DNA from: Hysterium pulicare CBS 123377 | Lineage: Eukaryota > Ascomycota > Dothideomycetes > Hysteriales > Hysteriaceae | Reading direction: 5' to 3' | DNA: 27,586 bases | NCBI GenBank assembly: GCA_000467715.1 | Contig: AJFK01000066.1 | Coordinates: forward strand, 1 to 27,586 | Shown here: piece after piece, positions 1-9,983 of the stretch | Layout: every line of letters begins with the position of its first letter | Numbering within the stretch: position 1 is the first letter of the stretch | The notes under the pieces: generated by a model | Databases searched by the model: none | The model's input: the letters and a program-made list of their open reading frames with translations, nothing else | Told to the model about the DNA's origin: nothing | Program-made: the position numbers and the translations under genes

Positions 1-85
1 AACTTCTATACTTTCTAAATATAATCTATTTTTAAGTTCTTATAGAAACTTAAAAGAAGGCCTAGAAGTATAAGAATCTAAAGGG
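1..85. other. AT-rich left edge
   Basis: The first 80 or so bases are dominated by A and T (runs such as TAAATATAATCTATTTTTAAG), unlike the roughly balanced composition that follows. No coding potential is visible. In Pezizomycotina such a shift usually marks the edge of a block altered by repeat-induced point mutation. That is an inference, because the original repeat cannot be recognised from so short a piece. Confidence 0.45.
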
Positions 86-650
86 CAGATAAAGTAGTTG
101 AAGATACAACGGTAGAGTTAACAAAGAAAGTCTGAGAAACCTATAATCCCTATCTCAGATTGCTACTTTTCATTCGGGATAAAGGAACTGCTTCGGGTTG
201 CTTTCTGCATTATAATTTTTAACATCATTACTGAAACTGACAGTGAATGAGATAATTCCATGTATAAAATGGTTTTCAGAACGTGTCTGGACGAGAGATG
301 ATGATTGTGAACACGAAGATAAGGATATGCTTAGGGCGAGTTTGAAGCGATCAATGTGATATATGATAAAAGCCAGATTCTGTCATCGACCCTACTCGAG
401 ATGGTCCTCGAGATAATTGTACGTGCACTCGCCTTACTCCTTCCTAATTAAGAGGAACTCCAATAGTTGGCAAACATAAAAATGCGGGTGACGGCACCCT
501 TTAACATTACATATAGAGGGCGTGAAGTCGTCGTCTTTTCGTAGCCCCAGTTACAGCCCTTAGAACTATAGCCTGCCCTGCCACATTATGCCCAATCTAG
601 CCATATCCACGTCCCTTGTCTGCCCGCTCGAGTCTGGGAACTTAATGAAC
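86..650. other. intergenic, 3' side of SAR1
   Basis: No open frame of useful length, tRNA or other RNA gene is seen here. The stretch next to 650 presumably holds the SAR1 3' UTR and polyadenylation signals on the minus strand. A small direct repeat of CTCGAGAT occurs near 395-415. Nothing else can be assigned. Confidence 0.4.
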
Positions 651-2101
651 TTAGACGTACTGGCTAAGCCAACGGATACCTTCGCCGTAGCCTAAAAGAA
701 TGCTTCAGCACTACCGCAGTATACATCGGTGTTCTTGCAGGATAGAACTTACCTTGTCGCATAACCACACTGCACATAAAGACCTCGATCGGCCTGATAC
801 CCTCAAGTGGCACCTTGCCCTTCCCCGTTGTCTGATATAGGCCCAAGCTCGCCCGTAATTGGTCCTCAGAAACGGCTTCAGGGTGATCGATCTGCTTCAT
901 TAGCGGGGTTCAAGTACCTTCCCGGTTAAGTTCACCCACCTTGTTGCCTAGCACTACGAAAGGAATATTGGAGAGTTCCTCCATGGAAAGCTAAAGACCG
1001 TCAGGTAACAACAACAATTTACAGTTGGTATACATATTGTCTTTACCAGTGCATCGAGCTCCGCCTTAGCTTCGGGCAATCGATCGTGATCCTTCGCGTC
1101 GACGAGAAAGACGATGCCGCTGACTTCTGGAACTACGCACGGGGTTATGTTGTGCATCTTGACGGCTGTCTGGAACGGCGGTTTGGGGACTTACAGTAGT
1201 CACGCCAGAGACGTCTGGCTTGTGCGTGTCCTGTCGTCCTTGTTAGACTGGAAATATGGCAGTCATCTAATACTGTCTGCAGTGCCTATTTCGATTGATG
1301 GAGGGGTACAAGTGCCGGGAGTCGGTGCGGTAAAGGATCATTCATACCTCCAAGGTCGAATGTCGTAAACTGAGCGGACACTGTTAGCGGAACAACTGAA
1401 GTACATTTGCTAATTTTCGGGCATACCTTGACATTTCCTATGGAGAGCTCTTCCGAGGTCGGGTGCAGTGTCGGCTGACTTCAGTCCGGTATATGTCAGC
1501 TGGGAGTTCAGAGATGGATGTGCTACAGTTCCCGGAAGTAATTCCCAAGGACTGGGAACTTACAGGACTGCGACTCTATCGTTCTTGAGCATGTGGAGAA
1601 GGCTTGACAGATCAGTTATACATCATTTCTGGGGTTGTTCGGATTTACGTTGTCTTGCCGGCATTGTCTCTGAGGTTGGCGTTAGCACTTGACAAAATCA
1701 TGTATCACGATCCCACGATTGGAAGAAAGCGATGGTAAGGGCTACGAACAATCCAAGGAACAAAAGTTTGGCGTGCTAAAATGCTCTTGTTAATTTTAAA
1801 TAGACATCTCGTTCCAGGATTATCACCTTATTAAGTAGACCTAGCGAGGCCAGTACGTCGAAAACTATTCATCACCGGATCAGCTTCTTCTACGTCCTGG
1901 GATTCATTGGGCGTGCAATGTGTATGTTTCTTCGTTTTCAATAATAAAACATAAGAATGGCATGATATAAACGATCGGTGAAGGTAGGATGCGCCTCTAT
2001 AAGCCGAGCATGAAGGAAATGCTTACACCTGTCCATATGATTAGCAACCTCGGTCCACAATATGAAGCATGCAAGCACACTCACCAGTTAACAATCCACA
2101 T
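651..2101 (-). CDS. SAR1: Sar1 small GTPase (COPII coat assembly), 12 exons
   Basis: Sar1 is the GTPase that starts COPII coat assembly at the ER. Exons on the minus strand are 2101-2083, 1864-1827, 1775-1750, 1669-1649, 1602-1564, 1478-1427, 1369-1348, 1230-1195, 1132-1047, 990-940, 891-753 and 691-651. They sum to 570 nt, or 189 residues plus stop, the usual Sar1 length. Visible motifs are the amphipathic start MWIVNWF, P-loop GLDNAGKT (27-34), switch II DLGGH with the catalytic His at 74, NKID (129-132) and the C-terminus GIRWLSQYV. Ten introns have GT-AG ends (intron 3 uses GTTCGT). Intron 1 (1865-2082) keeps the frame only if it starts with GA: the good GTGAGT donor two bases earlier would break the frame, and TGA/TAG stops just before exon 2 block other acceptors. 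Identity is near certain; the intron 1 donor is the weak point. Confidence 0.95.
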
Positions 2102-3644
2102 GTTTGATGCGTCAGAAGTGCGTGAAAGTAGAATGTCGTTGGTGATTTGGAGTATTAGCCGTAAGTGGAGCAAGTGTACTGCGGTTCGATAACAGAAGTT
2201 GTAGAATGGATGTGCCAAGCTTGGGTGATGTACTTAAGTAAGCGAGAGCCAATCACCAACCTGACCAAGCTCCCGACCTCCCTGACGTCGTGAAGACGAC
2301 CATGCAGAGAGAGTCATCTGTTTCTTTACAGTTCAGCTACTCCGCACCATAGCCATCCGAGGACAAATGAGATGCTGAAGTGAACGGAGCATGAAACTCG
2401 CAATTATCTAAGATATGAAGGCTCCCCCTTTCTGGGGGATGCCTTGCAATCATCGATGGCTTAACGTCCTGACCACAAATCACAAACTGCCAGATTTCAC
2501 AGAAACTCACCCAAACATGAACATCGAAACTCGCCTCATTTTCATACCGAAGTTAGAGCAGCTGGTAAGTAGAGCAGTATTTAATCTTAAATTGCTCCAA
2601 GCGTCAAATGTCTCAGCCCTTGAGCATCAGATTCATCCCGTTCTTTTCTCTCTCTTTCTTTGCCTTCTGCGAGTCACGTAACACAGCTCATTGATGCTAC
2701 AAACGCAATATTGCTTGTTAGACTCAAAGCCTACTTGATCCGACTTGCTATGCACGGATCCTTACGTGATTACAAGATCTAATAAGCAAGTAGACTAATA
2801 GGCAGCAATGCTACGAAAGGAAGAGAAAGCTGTAAATTACCACCGAGGCGTTTGAAACTATAGCACTCGCCCGCCCTTCTATTGCATAAAGCGTACGGAC
2901 TTGTTAGAGAGCAAGTAGTTAGCATGGACTTGATGTAAGGCCGCCGTCGTCCACTAACTGTTATTGACCACTGACGGTCCGTTTATGGCAGCAACAACCA
3001 AAACTTTCAACATGGCATGGGTCTTTTCAGTGCAGCTTTAAGGCCTTCTAATTCGGAAAATGTGTTCCTTCAGACAACTTATTAAGACAGTTTCCCCCAA
3101 TCCAAAGAGTTTTTGATCGAACAATGCAGGTGGATCATGTGGCAGGCTTGAGTATACAGAGTGATGGAGCTCAGACACGGAATTCGGTTTAGGTATATCG
3201 AGTAAGAAGAAGAAGGCGGGGAAGGAACATTGATTGAGTGCACTATAAATATCGTTCTCATTTGACCTGCAGCTGTATGATACCTAGATGTGTAAGAAAA
3301 TGAACTAGGGAAAGCCAAGCATAATTCGTAGTGCCTAGAATCCAATTTATAAAGCCACGACAAGCCTTTTTCAAGAAATTTGGAAGAGCTGTATTACAAT
3401 AATGGTGGGGCTCTTGTAAGAGTGGCGTATATTGAGTAAATTATGCAGAAACTTGAGGATATGTTTTGTCCACGTATTAGAGCGTTCAGTGAATTCAGCT
3501 TGATGGTAACGGCCAGCGACCGAATCGTTGAAACTGGACCGCTGCGTTAAGTAACAGTTAACAGTTATTTTATCTCAACATAATGAAGGTTTTTGAATGT
3601 GACTACAATAGCTTTGGCTGGAGCATAAAGAGCGCCTCTAACCT
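2102..3644. other. 1.5 kb intergenic between SAR1 and the CSA-like gene
   Basis: The part next to 2101 is the SAR1 promoter and leader; the part next to 3645 is the 3' side of the WD40 gene. Open frames of 60-90 codons exist but match no family I know and show no splice pattern. A 6-bp inverted repeat GATCCG/CGGATC with a 12-nt spacer lies at 2737-2760. Short words such as GCAAGTAG and CTTGTTAGA recur between 2710 and 2935, possibly worn repeat debris. No tRNA was found. Confidence 0.4.
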
Positions 3645-5078
3645 CTAGTAGACGGACCCAAATGTTACACGTCGCTTCGTCAAATCGCGATAAAGGTCTT
3701 CTAGTTCTTCTCTCTTTCGCTTTTTGTCTTCGTCTCCCGCGTCATCCCGCAGTTCTTTCTCTTCTTCGGCATCTAATCCGGCGTCCTCTGTGGTCCTTGG
3801 GCTCCATGAACTAATGCTACCGTCGGAATGTGAAGAGAAGAACTGGATCCCGTGTGGTCGCCATGCGAGAGCGGTAACTCTACCTTTGGCGTTTAATTGA
3901 GACTCAGTTGGCTTGAAGTTGCTGCTTCTTCCAGACTCGGGACGCCTCATTCGCTTCAGCAAAGTGCCTTCGAACGTCTCATACATGAGAATCTCGTGCT
4001 CATTTGGATAAAACAACAAATCCTGCCCAGGCGGTACCAGCTTACCAGGCACCAACATGGGCATTAGCGGTGCCAGATGTGAGTTCCGTATCATTGGACC
4101 AAAATTAGCAAGTGTGTTGGCACCTGTATTGGCATCCCAAACTCGCACTCGCTGATCGTGTCCTGTCGTCACTATATGCTGGCCATCATCCGTCCACACG
4201 ACTCCATTGACGGCCCCAGCATGTGCTTTGCCGTGGTTTCGATTTCGAATATTCATCACCAATTTATTTTTATCGACGATGCCTTTCGAGTCTTCCATGT
4301 CCAGGACTCCTATATCTCCAACACTACGACGTACATCCCAAAATCGGACAGTGCCATCAGTGCTTCCACTTGTAAGTATATGTTCTCGAGTAGGACACCA
4401 TGCTACAGAGAGTATGGCACCATTGTGGCCTGCAAGAGAATGTGTGCTAGCACCTGATCGCAAGTCTACAAGGCGCACAGCGGGGTGTTGGGTAGCGCAT
4501 GCTACAAGCAGGTGGGATGCAATTGGTGAAAGAGCATGGGAGTATACCACTGATTCGAGGTTGAAAGACGCGGATATTTGGAACGTTTCAGAGGAATATA
4601 GCTTGATGGTGTGATCGTAAGATGAGGAGAGGAAAGCGAGGGAGTCGAACGGATAGAAGCTGAGCTGTGTAATTCCTAGCTTGTGCTCCTTGGAAGTTTT
4701 GGAAACGGAGGATAAAGGGAGATAGGTCGCGTCCTTCGTATCTAGACTACTCTCGAGGTCCCATATCGCGATAGAGGAGTCTGCACCTCCAGAAAGAAGA
4801 CTATACGCGAGTAAGAGAATTGACCGCAGCAACTTCGAACCCACTTACTATCGCCCCTCGAACTTGTCAACCGTAATAGCATTTACGCCAGAAGCATGTG
4901 CAACAGCGCGTTGTTCTTTCGCATTATTGTTAGGATGGCTACTGCTTTCCTGGATTAATCCGGCACAGAAGCTGGCTTTCGTAGGCTGTAGGGCGTGCAC
5001 TAAACGTGTTGTCTCGGCTCGTTCAACGACATGAGTATTTTGGAAGCCAAAGGACCGGTTTAATAGTTGAGCATTCAT
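3645..5078 (-). CDS. RAD28: CSA/ERCC8/Rad28-like WD40 protein (transcription-coupled repair)
   Basis: Two exons, 5078-4849 and 4800-3645, are joined by a 48-nt GTAAGT..TAG intron (4801-4848) and give 461 residues. The splice restores FEGRYLLSGG, which lines up with the start of the first WD repeat in human CSA (EGRYMLSGG). Further matches to CSA are VYSHALSP, DLRSG, HILTSGSTDGTVRFWDVRR and GHDQRVRVWD. WDVRR is the WDxR-type motif by which DCAF proteins contact DDB1. By family knowledge CSA is the substrate receptor of a CUL4-DDB1 ubiquitin ligase that helps clear stalled RNA polymerase II. The C-terminus (about 415-455) is acidic/basic and charged, as in other family members but with a different sequence. 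The gene is divergent from the Rrn10-like gene. The ortholog call rests on WD repeats beyond the generic fold and is fairly firm. Confidence 0.85.
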
Positions 5079-5340
5079 GCGAGGTCATGTTCGGACTGGT
5101 CACGGTCTTCAGGCGGTGTGTATCTTCATCACGTCGTCCAGTACCAACCTTGGAACACGGTAGAATCGAGTCTCTTGACCAAGCCTTAACCTTACTAAGC
5201 AGTTCCCACATCTGAGCTCCGGCTTCTCTGCGTGCACTCCTTCGAGCAAAAGCTTAGGATTTTTACTCCAATTTCGCAACCAGACGTCCCTTTAATACGG
5301 AAATTGCACTGCGTTTGTTATGGCTAAGCGGAACGGCTAG
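5079..5340. promoter_or_regulatory. divergent promoter, CSA-like / Rrn10-like
   Basis: 262 bp separate the two start codons, so both genes must take their core promoters from this interval. A stop codon (TAG at 5338-5340) sits in frame directly before the first ATG of the rightward gene, fixing that start. No clear TATA box is seen. Confidence 0.5.
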
Positions 5341-5964
5341 ATGATGGAGCCTTTGCCAAAACGCCGCCGCTTGGTGACTGCTGCAAGCAGTGACTCTGAG
5401 CGGTCCCGAAAACCTCCAAAACGACATGCCACACTTTTCGATGCAGTGACTGGTATGATACTTAACATATTCTTATACTTACGAAAGTCTAACGCTGTGT
5501 AAGGGAGAGTGTCAAGTTCCGGGTTCATCGTATCCCATCCGGTTCCGACGAACAAGAACAGAGATACAGGACTGACATCCGCTGTGCCAATAAAGCCCGA
5601 CGAAATCCTATTCAAAAGACAGAATGCCCCAGAACGATTTGCAGAGACCGATTACTACTCCGAAAATACGCGCCTTGATCTGAGATTAACATTGCCATCT
5701 GCTGATTTGCTGAGTTCTTTGCATTCGTATATTTCCAAACATTTCACCAATACTATTGGAAGATCTTCTATACAGGTTTGGAAATCTATGGATGAGACTG
5801 CGCTTCTTGCTATTGGCATTCTTCTTGAAGAAGCTGCTAGAGAATCTCTCGGCAATGCCGGGGACATGATTTTTATTGAAGCTCAAGAGGAGTACCACAA
5901 TCATTCCAAGACCGCGAACGAAGTTGCAGATTCACACAGGTCTTCTGACAGGAAGAATGAGTGA
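5341..5964 (+). CDS. RRN10: probable UAF complex subunit Rrn10 (RNA polymerase I upstream activation)
   Basis: Exon 1 (5341-5452) and exon 2 (5504-5964) are joined by a 51-nt intron with GTATGA donor, CTAAC branch site and AAG acceptor, giving 190 residues. The N-terminus is basic (KRRR, KPPKR), fitting a nuclear protein. The core, with LPSADLLSSLHSYISKHF and DETALLAIGILLEEAARESLG, resembles the conserved helices of yeast Rrn10 (DETSLITLGLLIEK in the same position). Rrn10 is part of the upstream activation factor that recruits RNA polymerase I to rDNA promoters. The C-terminal 25 residues are polar and not conserved with anything I recall. The resemblance is short, so the family call is moderate; that it is a real spliced gene is firmer. 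An in-frame stop lies immediately before the ATG, and a second ATG follows at 5344. Confidence 0.65.
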
Positions 5965-6141
5965 GACTGAATATCACAAAATCTTTCCCATTCGTTCCAC
6001 GTGACCGGATTGGCGATTTGTTCCGTCCCGAACCGACATCCTTGACAGCGTGTGGAAGCTCAACCAATACAGACGCCTGAAGTAAGTGCCGATATCTTCA
6101 AATTCTGTCCCAAGAGTATCAGACTGTGTGCTTGCCCCATC

Positions 6142-6924
6142 ATGGTTCGTTTAAAAATTGTACCTGTTGTCAAACACCGTTCCGCTTACTCTACTCCTCT
6201 AGGCACCCAAGCAAGCGGCCGCTGCGAAGCAAGCTCTGATTCTTGCATGGTTCCAGAAGTCGGGCATTGCACATAGTATCAAAGATCTGGAGAAGGCTTT
6301 GCCCTCCATTGGTTCTATCAATGGGATGCAAGTCAAGGACTACTTGCAAGCTCTTTCTGATGACAACAAAATTCGAGTCGAGAAGATTGGTAGTGGCAAT
6401 TGGTACTGGAGCTTCCCTAGTGAGGAAAGGAAGGCGAAGGAAACTTTGCTCGAAAAGACCCAAGAGGAGCATGATAAAGCTGTTGCACTCATGACGGAAT
6501 TGCAGGTCAAGGTCGACGACGCGGGCGCTGCACGAAAGGATGATGATGATATGCTCCTTGGATCAGGTACGGGCTAGGATGCATTGTTGGTCTTGGCCGA
6601 GTTGTGTTCGAGTGCTGAATGATCGTGATAGGCAACAACCGCACAACGCTCACAACAAAGCATGCTGAGCTATCGAGGGAGCTCGAGGATCTTCAGCAAG
6701 AATTAGCTAGATACAGCGAGAATGACCCTGTGGAGATGGACAAGAAAAAGCTGGAATCCCAGAATTGCAAGGCCGAGGCTGAGAAATGGACGGAACAGAT
6801 CCATAGCCTTGAAGATTGGCTCAAGGAGAATACTGGCGGCGACAAAGAACAGATGCTGAACATTATGCGCATGTACTACGGCGAGGAGTATGATGAGGAA
6901 GAGGGTTGTCTACGGGAGAACTAG
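6142..6924 (+). CDS. MND1: Mnd1 meiotic nuclear division protein (Hop2 partner)
   Basis: Exons are 6142-6144 (the ATG alone), 6203-6566 and 6632-6924, for 219 residues. Residues 1-75 form the winged-helix DNA-binding region (AKQALILAWFQKSGIAHSI, INGMQVKDYLQAL, IRVEKIGSGNWYWSFPS). Residues 80-190 are a long heptad-rich coiled coil, ending in an acidic tail (EEYDEEEG). By family knowledge Mnd1 pairs with Hop2 and stimulates Dmc1/Rad51 strand invasion between homologs in meiosis. The first intron (6145-6202) begins GTTCGT and ends CTAG, placing A2-P3-K4 straight after Met1; most fungal Mnd1 proteins begin MAPK. The second intron (6567-6631) has GTACGG, a GCTGAAT branch site and TAG. The gene lies 177 bp after the Rrn10-like stop, in tandem. 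A sexual cycle is implied but not proved by an intact MND1. Confidence 0.9.
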
Positions 6925-7499
6925 ATTCCTTAGGATGCGATGTAGCGATCACTGGGCGATTGCACTAGTTAGAAGATATTCTCGACTTGATAGCATAGTA
7001 TCACTCAAATATGCTTCGAAGTTGGCATAAAAGTTGTCGCTTTTATTTCAAACTCGCACAGACCTGTCTGGCTAACGGCTTCCGGCTACATTCGAATATT
7101 TAGTAATCTTTGAATATGCAGTAATACCTAAGCAAGCATAAGAGTCATATAAAGTACATGATCATCTGGTCGCTATGAGTCCTATATAAGCTTGTTTAGA
7201 GAGGCTGGGACCGCATAAGTAAAAGAGCAAGTGAGTCACTGTAGGCTGTGAATGCATGAAGTCCAGTCCAATTGTGTGCTAGTGCCCAAGCATGGGATGT
7301 GGCGATGACTGGCGGTGATATAAGCCACACCTAACCGCACGTTGTCGCTTTTTAAAGAGCAGCAACTTCGCAATTGCTTATAAACAATTATTTCAAATTA
7401 CAACATACTAACTGACTCCCAACCTAAACGCAGGCTCGCCATAAGCACGACCGCTTTCCAGTTATTTTCGCGCGCAGATTCCTCTCACCCTTCAAATAC
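6925..7499. promoter_or_regulatory. intergenic with HEL2 promoter
   Basis: No gene is seen. A TATATAA element at 7183-7189 lies 311 bp before the HEL2 start codon, and a pyrimidine-rich CTCTCACCC leader occupies about 7478-7495. These are plausible core promoter and leader features but are called only from sequence appearance. Confidence 0.35.
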
Positions 7500-9983
7500 A
7501 TGGCTTCAACGCCAGATGCCTCGGACACAACGCCAGCCGCACCACCTACAGAACAAGCGAGCCCGCAGCGTAGAGGTAACAGAGGGAGAGGCAGCTCAGG
7601 ACGGGCTCGAGGACGGGTTCACCCCCATGTAGATACTCCGAGCAATGACAGAGGGCGAGGACATCGGGGGGTACAAGGCAGAGGTCGGGGCGGTCGAGAT
7701 GGAGGAAGCCTTCGAGGGGTTCAACCTCCATTCTCTCAGACCACAGATACTGGCGGGGGCGGCCAGCCGAACTCTAAGGATGATGGGCAGCAGACGGACG
7801 ACGTGGAAGCGGAGATCTGCTTCATATGTGCTTCGCCTGTCGTGCACAACTCCATAGCACCATGTAATCACCGAACCTGCCATATCTGCTCCCTTCGACT
7901 AAGAGCTTTATATAAAACAAAAAGTTGTGCGCATTGTAGGGTAAGTATGAGTGCTACTGGATTCCATTTCGATATGTTAACTGGACCTTTGTTTAGACCT
8001 ATGCCGAATATGTCATCTTCACCGATAACGCTACAAAAAGATTTGAAGACTTCTCTGGTAATGACTTTGCCGGTTCAGACGATAATCTAGGTATACGGTA
8101 CGAGAAGACAGACATCTTCGAGGACACTATTCTACTATTGCGTTACAACTGTCCCGATGCAGACTGCGATGTCGCTTGCTTGGGTTGGCCGGATCTGCAT
8201 AGGCATGTCAAGACCGCTCATCAAAAAGCCATGTGGTACGTGGACCTTGACCTCTTGAATGTTAGTCATTGCCTTACCAAAGTCTAGTGATCTTTGTACG
8301 AAAAACAAAAAGGTCTTCACGCACGAACACGAATTATTCGCCCCTCATGAATTGAAGAAGCACCAGAAATTCGGAGATGACAATCCAGGTGCTATCGACC
8401 AGAGCGGTTTCAAAGGCCATCCAGAATGTGGATTTTGTCGACAACGGTTCTACGGCGACGATGAACTCTTCGCACACTGCAGAGATAGGCACGAGAGATG
8501 CCACATCTGTGATCGTCGCAGCGAAGGAAGACAGCAGCAATACTACGTTGACTACAATTCATTAGAAATACACTTCCGTAAAGATCATTTCCTTTGCCCA
8601 GACCAGGAATGTTTGGAGAAGAAATTCGTTGTTTTCGACTCTGAGATGGACCTAAAGGCCCACCAACTAGAAGCTCACCCTAATGGCCTTTCTAAAGATG
8701 CTCGAAGAGATGCGAGGAGAGTCGATATGTCAGGGTTTCAACTCCGTGCACCGCATGAACCATATGGTGGCCGACGCGAAGGTCGCGGGAGGGGAAGAGG
8801 TCGAGATCCAAACACTGAGCCTCTTCCGCAATCTTCTGCGCAGCCACTACGGAGAGATGAATTGGCGTATCAAAGGCAAATGGCCATTCAGAATGCACAG
8901 TCTACATCTGGAAGATCTTTCAGTGGTCAGCTCACTACCCCCGATGCCTACACTGCAAGACCTCCAACAAGAGCGCAGGAGTCTTCTACGGTAACTGCAG
9001 TTCGCCCAACCTCCTCAAGTACTCAAAACAACACAAATGACATGAGCTCAGTCGGCCTTGAGTCTAGCATTGAACCGCCTCGAGACACAACGCCTCGAGA
9101 CACAACCCCTCAAGAGCAAGCGAGGCGTTTACGCCATAACGCCGTAACGGAAAGAGCCGCGAATCTACTTCGCAACGACCAAAAAAAGCTCGTGGAGTTC
9201 AGATCCAAAATATCATCATATCGTGGCTCAGACATATCTGCGACAGACTTGATTGAGGGATTTTTCTCTCTCTTCGACACGTCATCTAGCGAACTTGGCA
9301 AGTTAGTAAAGGAACTTGCCGACATATTCGAGATTGCATCAAAACGTGACGACTTACTCAAATCATGGAATGACTGGAAAGCAATCAATGAAGACTACCC
9401 TTCACTGCCAGGAAATACAAGCTTGGCTTTGGGGAATGCTACCCCAGGACATGGCGGATCTAGGGTCTTGAAGCTGAAGAGCTCCACTGCTCAATCGTCG
9501 CGTTCTGCTGTCAGTAAGCAAGGAAGTTGGGGATCGGCTTCCGGCAGCAATCCCTTTCCGCCTTTGTCATCTGGGCGTGCAGCTTCCGCTAGTCGTACTG
9601 GAACACCAGGACGTGGACAAACCCCGTGGGCTAGCTCCTCAGCACGACCTTCGCCCGCCCCATCTCGGGTGCCATCCCAAGCAACACTCAACAAAAAAAC
9701 TACCACCAACCTTGCTGAGGCTTTCCCAGCACTTCCGGCTGCAGCGAAACCAACCAGTACAATTTTCACTCCAGGTTATGGAGGATTGGGAGTCTCGCGA
9801 CGTGATAATGTGACCCAGACAGTGCCTAACGCTTGGTCTGCAGGGACCGGTGCAGGAATGAGTTCAGGCATTGGTAACGATGCTATAACTACTAATGCTA
9901 TGTCTGAAGGGATTGCTGGGGTGACAGGGCCAAAGAAGAAAGGTAACAAGAACAAAAAGCAAACACTATTCCACTTTGGCTAG
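7500..9983 (+). CDS. HEL2: Hel2/ZNF598-type RING E3 ubiquitin ligase (ribosome collision sensor)
   Basis: Exons 7500-7940, 7997-8235 and 8288-9983 encode 791 residues. Order: Arg/Gly-rich region (24-74); C3HC4-type RING from C107 to C146 (CFIC, CNHRTCHIC, CAHC); Cys/His finger CPDADCDVAC with paired His; linker rich in HxH; C2H2 finger with C274, C277, H290, H295 followed by ERCHIC; long Ser/Pro/Thr-rich disordered region; a helical segment around 520-600; and the C-terminal KKKGNKNKKQTLFHFG, where the final LFHFG is typical of fungal Hel2. By family knowledge the enzyme ubiquitinates small-subunit proteins of collided ribosomes and triggers quality control. Introns are 56 nt (GTAAGT..TTTAG) and 52 nt (GTACGT..CTAG); each junction falls inside conserved sequence (CAHCR/TYAEYV and QKAMC/DLC). 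A perfect 15-bp duplication (9077-9106) doubles PRDTT. Confidence 0.92.

Noticed and set aside
2170-2200. Possible tRNA B-box GGTTCGATAA
   Set aside because: No A-box at the right distance and no cloverleaf; other GGTTCRA-like words in the window fail in the same way.
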